64,000 bases of DNA, from assembly GCF_024662235.1 (NCBI RefSeq), contig NZ_CP096276.1, forward strand, positions 5,828,001 to 5,892,000, given 5' to 3'. This document shows positions 42,168-50,523 of the stretch, piece after piece. The translations under genes and the position numbers were made by a program. This DNA is from Pimelobacter simplex. Its GTDB lineage: Bacteria > Actinomycetota > Actinomycetes > Propionibacteriales > Nocardioidaceae. The notes below the pieces were generated by a model. It was not told the DNA's origin. It did not search any database and worked only from the letters and a program-made list of their open reading frames with translations. Within the stretch, counting starts at the first letter, position 1, and every line of letters starts with the position of its first letter.

Positions 42168-43100
42168 TCAGTGGCGCGGCCGGCCGGCGAGCTGGCCGCC
42201 GAGGATCGCGGCGAGCGCCAGGGCGAACCCGGCCAGCTGCAGCGGCCGCAGCGCCTCCCCGACCACGAGCCAGCCGAGGCCGGCGGCGACGACGGGGGAG
42301 AGCAGGCCGAGCAGGGCCGTCGAGGCGACCGGCAGCACGCCGACCCCGCGGAACCACAGCAGGTACGCCGCCAGCCCGCCCACCACGCCCAGCCACAGGT
42401 AGCCGCCTGCCGCCGGGACGTCGATCGCCGGGGGTGCCCCCTCGACCAGGAAGGTCATCGGCAGCAGCACCAGTCCGCCCGCGGTGAGCAGCCAGCTCAC
42501 CAGCACCGGTGAGCTGACCCCCTCGGGCCGGCCCCAGCGCCGGGTGAGCACCACGCCCGCGGCCATCGACAGCGCCCCACCGGCGCCGGCGAGCAGGCCG
42601 ACCGGGTCGAGGGTCGCGTTCGGGCCGAGCACGACGAGCGCGACCCCGGCCACGCCGGTCAGCGCCCAGCCGACCTTGGCCGTCGTGGGCCGCTCGCCCA
42701 GCAGCGGCAGGGCGAGCGCGATGACGAGCAGCGGCTGGATCGCGCCGACCGTCGCCGCCACCCCGCCGGGCAGCCGCTCGGCGGCCATGAACAGCAGCGG
42801 GAAGAAGAACCCGATGTTGAGCGCGCCCAGCACCAGCACCCGCCACCACCACACGCCCTGCGGCAGCCGCCGGAAGATCACGAGCAGCAGGAGTCCGGCC
42901 GGCAATGCCCGCAGGAGCCCCGCGAACAGCGGGTGCCCGGGCGGCAGCAGCTCGGTCGTGACGAGGTACGTCGTGCCCCACACGGCCGGGGCGAGCGCGG
43001 TGAGGGCGGTCAGCCCGGCGGTGCCGCCGGTGCGGCTGCCGGTGCTGGGGTTGCCGCCGGTCGGGGCGGCGGTCCGGGTGGGGAGGACGGTGCTGGTCAT
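42168..43100 (-). CDS. EamA/DMT family transporter
   Basis: The ATG at 43100 gives 310 residues; a longer frame to 43169 would add a segment crossing the regulator's operator. Ten membrane helices and two EamA repeats are visible (first repeat APAVWGTTYLVTTELLPPGHPLFAGLLRALPAGLLLL…, second with VLVSWLLTAGGLVLLP and STALLGLLSPVVAAGLGWLVVGEAL). DMT proteins are mostly metabolite or amino-acid exporters. It is divergent from a LysR gene, its likely regulator. Confidence 0.9.
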   Translation of the reverse strand: MTSTVLPTRTAAPTGGNPSTGSRTGGTAGLTALTALAPAVWGTTYLVTTELLPPGHPLFAGLLRALPAGLLLLVIFRRLPQGVWWWRVLVLGALNIGFFFPLLFMAAERLPGGVAATVGAIQPLLVIALALPLLGERPTTAKVGWALTGVAGVALVVLGPNATLDPVGLLAGAGGALSMAAGVVLTRRWGRPEGVSSPVLVSWLLTAGGLVLLPMTFLVEGAPPAIDVPAAGGYLWLGVVGGLAAYLLWFRGVGVLPVASTALLGLLSPVVAAGLGWLVVGEALRPLQLAGFALALAAILGGQLAGRPRH

Positions 43101-43157
43101 GCATCCAGGTTCCTGCGGTCTGATCAATGAGTCCAACACATGCTTTTCATCGGATCG

Positions 43158-43172
43158 ATCGTGCATCACGAT
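43158..43172. promoter_or_regulatory. LysR-type operator, perfect 15-bp palindrome
   Basis: ATCGTG, spacer CAT, CACGAT forms a perfect inverted repeat that contains the LysR consensus T-N11-A (T43159 to A43171). It is 7 bases upstream of the LysR start and in the divergent gap with the EamA gene. This is the standard arrangement for LysR autoregulation and target activation. Confidence 0.65.
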
Positions 43173-43179
43173 TGATCCT

Positions 43180-44052
43180 GTGGAGCTCCAGCAGATGCGC
43201 TACGTCCTCGCCGTCGCCGAGCACGGCTCGTTCACCCGCGCGGCGGAGAGCTGCTTCGTCGTGCAGTCCGCGCTCAGCCACCAGGTCGCCCGGCTGGAGC
43301 AGGAGCTCGGGGTCCGGCTGTTCCACCGCACCAGCCGCCAGGTGCGGCTCAGCCCGGCCGGTGCCGCCTTCCTCCCGATCGCGCGGCAGTGCCTCGACGC
43401 GGCCGACCGCGCGGCGGCCGAGGCGGCGGCCGCGGAAGGCGAGATCCGCGGCCCGCTGGCGATCGGGGTGATCCCGACGGTGGCCGCGGTCGACGTACCG
43501 GAGGCGTTGCGGGCGTTCCGCGCGCAGCACCCCCAGGTGCAGGTCCGGCTCACCAGCGGCAACAGCGACGCCTTCGTGCGCCAGGTCGCCGACGGCGAGC
43601 TGGACCTGGCGTTCCTCGGGCTGCCCGACGACTTCGCGTTCTCCGGAGTCTCCGCGCGCCTGATCGCCCGCGACCACCACCGCGCCGTGGTCGCTCCGGA
43701 GCACCCGCTGGCCGGACGTCGCCGGCTGACGCTGGAGCGCCTGGCCGGCGAGACGTTCGTCGACTTCCCGGCCGGGACGACGGGACGCCGCCAGGCCGAC
43801 CTCGCGTTCGCCGCGGCGGGGCTCACCCGCGAGGTGGCCTACGAGGTCACCGACATGCTCCTGATGAGCCGCATCCTCGGGGCCGGGCTCGGGGTCGCGC
43901 TGCTCGCGTCGACCTTCGCCGAGCAGCTGCCCGGCCTGGTCACGATCCCGGTCACCCGCGCCCCGGTCCGTACCGAGCACGTGATCTGGAGCGGGTTCGG
44001 CCCGGCACCGGCCGCGGCCGCGTTCCTGGCCCAGATCGGCATGGCGGCCTGA
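43180..44052 (+). CDS. LysR family transcriptional regulator
   Basis: The GTG at 43180 gives 290 residues and the usual family start, VELQQMRYVLAVAEHGSFTRAAESC. The winged helix spans about 1-60 (SALSHQVARLEQELGVRLFHRTSR) and a periplasmic-binding-like effector domain follows (about 90-290). The reading frame continues upstream but crosses the operator and the opposite gene. Effector unknown; it probably controls the EamA exporter gene. Confidence 0.93.
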   Translation: MELQQMRYVLAVAEHGSFTRAAESCFVVQSALSHQVARLEQELGVRLFHRTSRQVRLSPAGAAFLPIARQCLDAADRAAAEAAAAEGEIRGPLAIGVIPTVAAVDVPEALRAFRAQHPQVQVRLTSGNSDAFVRQVADGELDLAFLGLPDDFAFSGVSARLIARDHHRAVVAPEHPLAGRRRLTLERLAGETFVDFPAGTTGRRQADLAFAAAGLTREVAYEVTDMLLMSRILGAGLGVALLASTFAEQLPGLVTIPVTRAPVRTEHVIWSGFGPAPAAAAFLAQIGMAA

Positions 44053-44074
44053 CCGACCGGACGCGTCTGGGCGG

Positions 44075-44656
44075 TCAGTCGGGCCAGACGCCCGAGGTGC
44101 CCCGCCGGTGGGAGTCGACGAGGTGGGTGTCGACGATGCCGACCGCCTCCATCAGCGCGTACATCGTGGTCGGTCCCACGAACACGAACCCGCGCCGGCG
44201 CAGCTCCTTGGACAGCGCGAGCGACTCGGCCGAGGTGGTCGGGATGTCGGCGAACACCCGCGGCCGTGGGGTGTCGGCGGGCCGGAACGACCACACCAGC
44301 GCGGCCAGCCCGCCGTCGTCGCGCAGGTCGATCGTCGCGCGTGCGTTGGTGACCGCGGCCTGGATCTTGCGGAGGTTGCGCACGATGCCGGCGTCGGCCA
44401 TGAGGCGCGCGACGTCCGCGTCGTCGTACCCGGCGACGACCTCGGGGTCGAAGCCGTCGAACGCGGCCCGGAAGGCCGGCCGCTTGCGCAGGATCGTCGC
44501 CCACGACAGACCGGCCTGGAACGCCTCGAGCGTGATCCGCTCGTAGAGCCCCTGCTCGTCGGTGACGGGCAGGCCCCACTCGGTGTCGTAGTAGTCGCGC
44601 AGCAGCGGGTCGTGGGCGGCCCAGGCCGGACGAGCCAGCCCGTCGTCGCCGACCAC
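44075..44656 (-). CDS. tag: DNA-3-methyladenine glycosylase I, zinc site lost
   Basis: The GTG at 44656 (preceded by AGGGG) gives 193 residues, typical of Tag. The fold is well preserved: DTEWGLPVTDEQGLYERITLEAFQAGLSW, VARLMADAGIVRNLRKIQAAVTNA, WSFRP, LSKELRRRGFVFVGPTTMYALMEAVG. The zinc ligands of E. coli Tag (Cys4, His17, Cys179) are replaced by Arg/Pro, Tyr (RDYYDTEWG) and Ser (HLVDSHRRG) respectively, with only the C-terminal His kept. It should excise 3-methyladenine from alkylated DNA, stabilised without zinc. It starts 21 bases after the citrate synthase stop. Confidence 0.85.
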   Translation of the reverse strand: MVGDDGLARPAWAAHDPLLRDYYDTEWGLPVTDEQGLYERITLEAFQAGLSWATILRKRPAFRAAFDGFDPEVVAGYDDADVARLMADAGIVRNLRKIQAAVTNARATIDLRDDGGLAALVWSFRPADTPRPRVFADIPTTSAESLALSKELRRRGFVFVGPTTMYALMEAVGIVDTHLVDSHRRGTSGVWPD

Positions 44657-44676
44657 GACCCCTGCCACGGCGTCGA

Positions 44677-45780
44677 TCAGAGCGCCCAGTCGGCGTTCCA
44701 GCCCTCGATGGCGCTGGCCGGACGCGCGGCCGGGCCGGTGTAGACGGCCGAGGGACGGATCAGGCGCCCGGTCGTCTTCTGCTCGAGGATGTGCGCGGAC
44801 CAACCGCCCGTGCGGGCGCAGGTGAACATCGAGGTGAACATGTGCGGCGGCACCTCGGCGAAGTCGAGGACGATGGCCGCCCAGAACTCGACGTTGGTCT
44901 CGAGCACGCGGTCGGGACGGCGCTCGCGGAGCTCGGCCAGCGCGGCCTGCTCCAGCGCCTCGGCGATCGCGTAGCGCGGGGCGCCCAGCTCCTTGGCGGT
45001 CCGGCGCAGCACGCGGGCGCGCGGGTCCTCGGCCCGGTAGACGCGGTGGCCGAAGCCCATCAGCCGCTCGCCGGAGTCGAGCAGGTTCTTGACGTAGGCG
45101 CGCGCGTCGCCGGTCTTCTCGACCTCCTCGATCATGTGCAGCACCCGCGACGGCGCGCCGCCGTGGAGCGGGCCGCTCATCGCGCCGATCGCGCCGGAGA
45201 AGGCCGCCGCGACGTCCGCGCCGGTCGAGGTGATGACGCGGGCGGTGAACGTCGAGGCGTTCATGCCGTGCTCGGCCGCGGAGGACCAGTAGGCGTCGAT
45301 CGCGTGGGCGTGCTTGGGGTCGGCCTCGCCGCGCCAGCGGATGAGGAACTTCTCGGCGAGCGTCTTGCCCTCGTCGACGAGCCGCTGGGGGACGACGGGG
45401 AGGTGCAGGTCGCGGGCCGACTGGCCGGCGTACGAGAGGACCATGACGGCGACCCGGGCGAGGTCCGCACGGGCCTGCTCGTCGCTGATGTCGTAGGTCT
45501 GGCCGAAGCCGAAGGCCGGCGCGAGCATCGCGATCGCGGCTTGGACGTCGACACGGACGTCGCCGGTGTGCACCGGCAGGCTGAACGCCTCGGCCGGCGG
45601 CAGGCCGGGCGTGAAGGCGCCGTCGATCAGCAGCCCCCAGACGTTCTCGAAGGGGACCCGGCCGACCAGGTCCTCGATGTCGACACCGCGGTAGCGCAGC
45701 GCCGAGCCTTCCTTGTCCGGCTCCGCGATCTGGGTCTCGAAGGCGATGACGCCTTCCAGTCCGTGGTGTACCTCAGGCAT
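44677..45780 (-). CDS. citrate synthase (2-type, CitA-like)
   Basis: The ATG at 45780 follows a perfect GAAGGAG site by 7 bases and gives 367 residues. Catalytic segments include GPLHGGAPSRV (substrate-binding His), MGFGHRVYR (second His and Arg) and a VEFWAA segment near the third catalytic residue. Length and HHGLEGVIAFETQIAEPDKEGSALRYRGVDIEDL match the short actinobacterial type (CitA or methylcitrate synthase-like) rather than the longer primary GltA. It condenses oxaloacetate with acetyl- or propionyl-CoA; which one is not clear. Confidence 0.9.
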   Translation of the reverse strand: MPEVHHGLEGVIAFETQIAEPDKEGSALRYRGVDIEDLVGRVPFENVWGLLIDGAFTPGLPPAEAFSLPVHTGDVRVDVQAAIAMLAPAFGFGQTYDISDEQARADLARVAVMVLSYAGQSARDLHLPVVPQRLVDEGKTLAEKFLIRWRGEADPKHAHAIDAYWSSAAEHGMNASTFTARVITSTGADVAAAFSGAIGAMSGPLHGGAPSRVLHMIEEVEKTGDARAYVKNLLDSGERLMGFGHRVYRAEDPRARVLRRTAKELGAPRYAIAEALEQAALAELRERRPDRVLETNVEFWAAIVLDFAEVPPHMFTSMFTCARTGGWSAHILEQKTTGRLIRPSAVYTGPAARPASAIEGWNADWAL

Positions 45781-45874
45781 CGGCGAACTCCTTCGTTGCG
45801 ACGGGGCGAGCCGTCCGGATGCCGGGCGACCCGCAGGCCACCCGGCATTCTGCCCCACCTCCCGTCCGGCGCCC

Positions 45875-45880
45875 TACGCT
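45875..45880 (+). promoter_or_regulatory. -10 box of a leaderless promoter for pdxH
   Basis: TACGCT ends six bases before the ATG at 45887. There is no ribosome site in the short gap, and the divergent citrate synthase gene uses a normal ribosome site instead. Confidence 0.5.
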
Positions 45881-45886
45881 GGCCCC

Positions 45887-46570
45887 ATGCCCGCCGAAGC
45901 CGACGCGCGTGAAGACCTGGCCACCCTCCGCAAGGAGTACGGCGACCGCGGGCTCGCCGAGGCCGAATTGCCCGACGACCCGTGGCCCCTGTGGCAGCGC
46001 TGGTTCGACGACGTCGCGGCCGCCGGGGTGCACGAGCCCAACGCCATGGTCGTGGCCACCGTCGACCCCGACGGGATGCCGTCGTCGCGGATGGTGCTGC
46101 TCAAGGGCGTGCGCAGCGCGGGCGACGGCGAGGGCTTCCGGTTCTTCACCAACACCGCCTCCCGCAAGGGCACGGCGCTCGCCCACGAGCCCCGCTGCGC
46201 CCTGCTGTTCCCCTGGCACCCGCTCGAGCGGCAGGTGCGGGTCGAGGGCACGGCGGAGGCGCTGTCGGAGGCCGACGTGGCGGCGTACTTCTCCTCGCGG
46301 CCGCGGGGCTCCCAGCTCGGCGCCTGGGCCTCGCCCCAGTCCGAGGTGGTCGCCGGCCGCGGCGACCTGGAGGACTCCTACCGCGCCGCCGAGGACCGGT
46401 TCACCGGCCCGGACGGGCCGCTGCCCGTCCCGGTCCCGCCCACCTGGGGCGGGTATGTCGTCCGGCCGGCGTCGTTCGAGTTCTGGCAGGGCCGGCCGGG
46501 GCGGCTGCACGACCGGATCCGCTACACGCGCCAGGGTGCCGGCTGGTCGAGGGTGCGGCTCGCCCCCTGA
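45887..46570 (+). CDS. pdxH: pyridoxine/pyridoxamine 5'-phosphate oxidase
   Basis: The 227-residue protein is a full-length PdxH: N-terminal LRKEYGDRGLAEAELPDDPWPLWQRWFDDV, FMN- and substrate-site stretches SSRMVLLKGV, FFTNTASRKGTAL, SSRPRGSQLGAWASPQSEVV and the C-terminal WGGYVVRPASFEFWQGRPGRLHDRI. It makes pyridoxal phosphate from PNP or PMP with FMN and oxygen. Its end overlaps the convergent gene by 49 bases. Confidence 0.95.
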   Translation: MPAEADAREDLATLRKEYGDRGLAEAELPDDPWPLWQRWFDDVAAAGVHEPNAMVVATVDPDGMPSSRMVLLKGVRSAGDGEGFRFFTNTASRKGTALAHEPRCALLFPWHPLERQVRVEGTAEALSEADVAAYFSSRPRGSQLGAWASPQSEVVAGRGDLEDSYRAAEDRFTGPDGPLPVPVPPTWGGYVVRPASFEFWQGRPGRLHDRIRYTRQGAGWSRVRLAP

Positions 46571-47538
46571 GGGGCGCCGTCGCGCGGCTTGTCCTCGCTG
46601 CGGCTGGCGGCGTAGATCGCGCCCAGCACGACCAGGACCAGGATCACCGCCACGATCACCAGCGTCTGGCGCCGGTCCTCGGGCGAGGTGTGGTTGACCG
46701 GGTGCCGCCGCCGGCCCTTGCGGCCGCTGCGGCGGCGGCGCTCCCGGCCGTCCTCGAGCCCGGGGAGCGGACCGGCGCCCTCGAGCGGGGAGAAGTGCGG
46801 GACCGCGTAGGTCGGCGCGACGATATTGCGGAACTCGTCCTGGATCGGCCGGGCCTGGGCGTCGACGTGGCGGGCCGGCTCGGGGTCGGGCTCGGGTTCG
46901 ACCGGCTCCGGCTCGGGCTCGACCGGCTCGGGCTCGACCGGGGCGGGTTCGGGTTCGGGCTCGGGGACGAGGGCGACCGGCGGCGCCACGACGACGGGAT
47001 CGTCGCGCAGGTCCGGCAGCGGATCGGTGAGCGGATCGAAGCGCGGCACGTCCCGGCTCGGCAGCAGCAGCGAGCGGAACTCCTCGGGCGCCGGCTTCGT
47101 CACCACGGCGACCACCTCCGGCTCCGGCTCCGGTTCTGGTTCCGCCTCGGGTTCCGGCTCGGGTTCCGGCGGGGCGAGCACGACGTGCGGCCGCCCGTGG
47201 CTGGGCCACTGGTCGGCGCCGATCATCTCCAGCACCACCAGGAGCGCCTGGGGCGTCGGGCGGCGGTGGTCCGGTCCGACGATGGCGCGAACGAGCACCT
47301 CGGAGGCGAACGGCGGGAAGCCGGGGTCCAGGTCCGCGGGGGCGGCGGGCTCCGGCGTACCGGGCTCGACGCCGGTGAGCGCGTGGTAGGCGAGCTGGGC
47401 CAGCGCGGCCACGTCGGTCTCGTCCACGCGGCAGAGCAGGGGGATCGCCTGCTCGGCCGGTACGGCGTCCGGCGCGGCCGCGGCGATCAGCGCCGAGAGC
47501 AGGGCGCGCTCGTCTTCAGGGGGGAGCCCCAGGGTCAT
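46522..47538 (-). CDS. membrane protein with kinase C-lobe-like N-terminus and Glu-Pro repeats
   Basis: The 338-residue protein starts at an ATG overlapping the UGT-gene stop. Residues about 40-115 (DVAALAQLAYHALTG, ASEVLVRAIVGPDHRRPTPQALL) resemble helices F-H of a Ser/Thr protein-kinase C-lobe, but the ATP-binding N-lobe and catalytic loop are absent. A long Glu-Pro repeat linker (about 120-225), a conserved-looking PFSPLE-type stretch, an Arg-rich patch and one membrane helix (about 290-310) follow. It cannot phosphorylate. It may be a protein-interaction or scaffold protein. The C-terminus overlaps pdxH in antisense. Confidence 0.65.
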   Translation of the reverse strand: MTLGLPPEDERALLSALIAAAAPDAVPAEQAIPLLCRVDETDVAALAQLAYHALTGVEPGTPEPAAPADLDPGFPPFASEVLVRAIVGPDHRRPTPQALLVVLEMIGADQWPSHGRPHVVLAPPEPEPEPEAEPEPEPEPEVVAVVTKPAPEEFRSLLLPSRDVPRFDPLTDPLPDLRDDPVVVAPPVALVPEPEPEPAPVEPEPVEPEPEPVEPEPDPEPARHVDAQARPIQDEFRNIVAPTYAVPHFSPLEGAGPLPGLEDGRERRRRSGRKGRRRHPVNHTSPEDRRQTLVIVAVILVLVVLGAIYAASRSEDKPRDGAPQGASRTLDQPAPWRV

Positions 47539-48815
47539 GGGGCGAATCCTGCCGCCGGATCAGCGGCCGTGGGGCCGATTTCGGCCAACCGGGCCCGGAC
47601 CTCGGCGGCGATCGCGTCCACGGCGGGGGTCCGGGCGAGGCCGGCGGCGACCTCCTCCGCCGCCCGCCGGTACGACGGCACGGCGAGCACCTCGCGGATC
47701 GCGGCGGCGAGCGTGGTGGTCACCGCGACGGCCACGCCCGCCTCCGTCAGCCGGACGGCGTGGTCGAACTGGTCGTAGTCCACCGGCACCACCACCGCGG
47801 GCAGACCGGCCGCGAGCGTGTGCCCCAGCACCCCGGCGCCGCCGTGGTGCACGACGGCGGCGAAGCGGGGCAGGTCGCGGGCGTAGTCGACGTACCGGTG
47901 CACCTGCACGCGGGCCCCGGGAGCCGACGGCGGCACCGGGTCGCCCCCGAGGCTCACGTGCACGTCGACGTCCGGCAGCGCGGCCGCCGCCTCGGCCGCG
48001 GAGACCAGCAGCGACGCCTTGTGCCAGGGCAGGTGCGTCCCGGCCGTCACGAGGACGGCGGGCCGTCCCGGCGCCAGGTCCGGAGCGGGTACGGCGGTGG
48101 GCGGGGTGTGGAGCACCGGTCCGACGTACCGCACGGCCGCCGGGAGCGACCGCGGGAACTCGATCGCCTCGGGGGTGAGCGCGAAGATCCGCTCGGGGGA
48201 GTAGATCGCCTCCGAGCCGTCCGGCCGGTGCAGCCGCGGCACCCCCACCTCCGCCAGCCGTACGCCGGCCAGCCGTGGCGCGAGCCCCTTGAACCCGCGC
48301 ACCACGGCCCGTCCGAGCGCGTCACGCGAGCGGCCGGCCAGGCCGACCCCCGGGCGCCACCCGCCCAGGTAGGACGGCGGCCCGCTGCGGCCCTCGATCG
48401 CGCACGGCGACGGGTGCGTCGTCCACCACGGCACGCCGATCTCGTCGGCGGCGCTGCCGACCGCGCCCATGGTGAAGTCCGCGAGCACCAGGTCCGGCCG
48501 GCGCGCGGCCCACACGTCCAGCAGCTCGGTGCGGAACTCCCGCTGCAGGCCCACCGCCGCCCGCAGCTGCCGGGCGAGCCGGCGCGGGTTGCTGCCCACC
48601 CGGTAGGGCGGGTTCACGACCGTCTCGAGGACCTCGTCGGCGCCGTCGAGCAGCGCCAGGCCCGGTACGCCGGTCGCGGTGATCGCCGGGAGCGCGCCGG
48701 CCGTGCTGATCACCCGGACCTCGACGCCGGGCTCACGGGCGAGACGCGCCGCGATGCCCAGGATCGGGTGCAGGTGGCCGGCCATCGGCGGAGCAACGAG
48801 GTCGACGAGGCTCAT
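47535..48815 (-). CDS. UGT-type (GT1) glycosyltransferase
   Basis: The 426-residue protein has the two-domain GT-B layout of macrolide/glycolipid UGTs. The N-terminus reads LVAPPMAGHLHPILGIAARL, where the His in AGHLHP is the likely base. The C-terminal nucleotide-sugar motif is RFAAVVHHGGAGVLGHTLAAGLPAVVVPVDYDQFDHAVRL, the classic HGG…D-Q donor loop. It would add a sugar from an activated nucleotide to a hydrophobic acceptor, and as the last biosynthetic gene of the operon may glycosylate its product. Start overlaps the preceding gene's stop (ATGA). Confidence 0.88.
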   Translation of the reverse strand: MSLVDLVAPPMAGHLHPILGIAARLAREPGVEVRVISTAGALPAITATGVPGLALLDGADEVLETVVNPPYRVGSNPRRLARQLRAAVGLQREFRTELLDVWAARRPDLVLADFTMGAVGSAADEIGVPWWTTHPSPCAIEGRSGPPSYLGGWRPGVGLAGRSRDALGRAVVRGFKGLAPRLAGVRLAEVGVPRLHRPDGSEAIYSPERIFALTPEAIEFPRSLPAAVRYVGPVLHTPPTAVPAPDLAPGRPAVLVTAGTHLPWHKASLLVSAAEAAAALPDVDVHVSLGGDPVPPSAPGARVQVHRYVDYARDLPRFAAVVHHGGAGVLGHTLAAGLPAVVVPVDYDQFDHAVRLTEAGVAVAVTTTLAAAIREVLAVPSYRRAAEEVAAGLARTPAVDAIAAEVRARLAEIGPTAADPAAGFAP

Positions 48816-49369
48816 GACGCGGCCTCCAGCTCGGCCAGCAGCGTGCGGCAGAGCGCGGTGAGCTCGGGTGCGGCGAGGTAGTCGAGGTGTCCCGCGTCCA
48901 CGGTGACCTCGTGCGGCCACCACCGGGCGAGGTGGTCGCTGCGGCTGCCGACCCGGATCACCCGGCACGACGGCGGCCGGGTGGCGACGGCGCCGTACGC
49001 GACGACGACGAGCCGGTCGAGCACCGGTGCCGGCAGATCGAGCCGGCCGAGCAGGTCGAGACCGATCGACCCGGCCAGGACCAGCGTCCGGTCGGCGGCG
49101 AGCAGCTGCCGGGTGACCGACGGACGCACCCGGGCCGCCCACGGCCGGCGGAGCAGCCGGATCCGCCAGAACAGGACCAGGTGCCGCAGGCTCCCGAGCC
49201 ACAGCGGCACCGGCCGGTACGGCGCGAGCCCCGTGGCGTAGGGGAAGTTGAGCCGGACCTTCGCCTCGTCCGCGATCGGCAGCGCGTCCAGGAAGGCGCT
49301 CTGCACGGGGGAGAGCGCGCACGAGCGCGGGTCGCTCTGCCCGGTCAGGTGCAGCACCTGGAGGCGCAT
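48812..49369 (-). CDS. small possible alpha/beta-hydrolase-like protein in glycolipid operon
   Basis: The ATG at 49369 overlaps the GT2 stop, giving 185 residues. The sequence has alternating strand-like segments (LQVLHLTG, TLVLAGSIGLDLLGRL, RLVVVAYGAVA, CRVIRVGSRSDHLARWWP, VTVDAGHLDYLAAPEL). GSIGL and the late GHLDY suggest a nucleophile elbow and catalytic His of an alpha/beta hydrolase, but the fit is loose and no clear acid residue stands out. I do not recognise a named family. Its place among the other genes implies a role in making or releasing the lipid product. Confidence 0.5.
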   Translation of the reverse strand: MRLQVLHLTGQSDPRSCALSPVQSAFLDALPIADEAKVRLNFPYATGLAPYRPVPLWLGSLRHLVLFWRIRLLRRPWAARVRPSVTRQLLAADRTLVLAGSIGLDLLGRLDLPAPVLDRLVVVAYGAVATRPPSCRVIRVGSRSDHLARWWPHEVTVDAGHLDYLAAPELTALCRTLLAELEAAS

Positions 49370-50523
49370 CAGCGGTCGTCCGGCCCGGGCACGGGCACCG
49401 GCACCGGCGAGAAGTCGTCGTCGGAGCGCACCCGGTAGGTGCGGGTCCGCCACCGGATCGTGCGCTGCACCGCGCCGTGCCCCAGGTGGGCGGGCTGCAC
49501 GAGCTCGGAGACCAGCGACAGCGCGGGGGCGTGGAGCGGACGCCCGTAGATCCGCCGTTGCAGGCCCCGCAGCAGCAGGGCGCGCCCACCCAGGACGGCG
49601 ACCACCGACAGCACCCGGCGCGACCGGGCCGAGCCGACCAGGACGAACCACAGCAGGTTCGGGTGCACGCCGTGGAGCACGCTGATCGCGCCGACCGTGG
49701 CGGGCGGCTGGCGGCGCAGCAGCAGGTTGGCGAAGAGCATCCAGCGGTGCATCAGGCGCACGTAGGGGGCGGGACCGTCGACGGTCGTGGTGATCCACTG
49801 GGGGGACGCGGTCTGGCAGATCGTCCCGCCGCTGCCGAGCACCGCCCCGGCGACCGCGAGGTCGTCGGTCAGGTTGCGCAGGATCGGCGTGAATCCCCCG
49901 AGGGCGCGCAGGTCCGCGACCCGCATCGCCCAGCACATGCCGTTGATCGTCACCGGTGCCATCGGCAGGTAGGTCAGCGCCGCGTTGTTGTCGACGAACT
50001 GCTCGACCAGCCGGGCCCACACCGTCCCCCCAGGCAGGTACGCCGGGAGGCCGGTCGCGAGCGTCGCCCGGTCCAGGCCGCCCAGCAGGGCGCCGAGGCT
50101 GGTCCGCGGCAGCCGCGTGTCGTCGTCCAGGACGAGGAAGATCTCGTCGTCCGCGCAGTCGTCGAGCGCGGGCTGGAGCTTGGCGAGCTTGGGGTTGATC
50201 CCGTCGGGTGCGGGCGGGCAGACCCGTACGGTCAGCCGGGGCGCGGGGCCGATCCGCGCGACCACGCGCTGTGCCTCGGGATCGTCCTCGTCGACCAGCC
50301 AGACGAAGCGCGCGCCGGCCAGCGACAGCAGGTTGTCGCGCAGCGCGTCCTCGAGCCCGGGATCGCCCGACAGGATGGGCTGCACGACGACCACCCGGGC
50401 GATCGCGTCGGCGGCCGGCTCGACCGCGGGCGGCGCCTGCCGGGCGGCGTGCAGGGCGGCGGCGGACTTGCCGGCCTGGAGGGCGAGGTAGCCGACCGCG
50501 GCCCGTCGTACCCAGCGGCTCAC
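49369..50523 (-). CDS. GT2 family glycosyltransferase (ceramide-glucosyltransferase/HpnI-like)
   Basis: The GTG at 50523 overlaps the epimerase stop and gives 384 residues. A GT-A domain is seen: FVWLVDEDDPEAQ, catalytic DDD motif at 133-135 (LVLDDDTRL), NGMCWAMRV, NLTDDLAVAGAV and a Q-W / R-x-x-x-R-W segment (SPQWITTT, RLMHRWMLF). These features place it near the ceramide glucosyltransferase/HpnI group, which transfers a sugar to a lipid at the membrane. An N-terminal amphipathic segment and two C-terminal hydrophobic helices (about 290-330) fit membrane association. Confidence 0.85.
   Translation of the reverse strand: MSRWVRRAAVGYLALQAGKSAAALHAARQAPPAVEPAADAIARVVVVQPILSGDPGLEDALRDNLLSLAGARFVWLVDEDDPEAQRVVARIGPAPRLTVRVCPPAPDGINPKLAKLQPALDDCADDEIFLVLDDDTRLPRTSLGALLGGLDRATLATGLPAYLPGGTVWARLVEQFVDNNAALTYLPMAPVTINGMCWAMRVADLRALGGFTPILRNLTDDLAVAGAVLGSGGTICQTASPQWITTTVDGPAPYVRLMHRWMLFANLLLRRQPPATVGAISVLHGVHPNLLWFVLVGSARSRRVLSVVAVLGGRALLLRGLQRRIYGRPLHAPALSLVSELVQPAHLGHGAVQRTIRWRTRTYRVRSDDDFSPVPVPVPGPDDR

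Noticed and set aside
46866..47180. Glu-Pro hexanucleotide repeats as a mobile or recombination repeat
   Set aside because: They encode an in-frame Glu-Pro linker with varied codons, so they reflect protein-level repetition.
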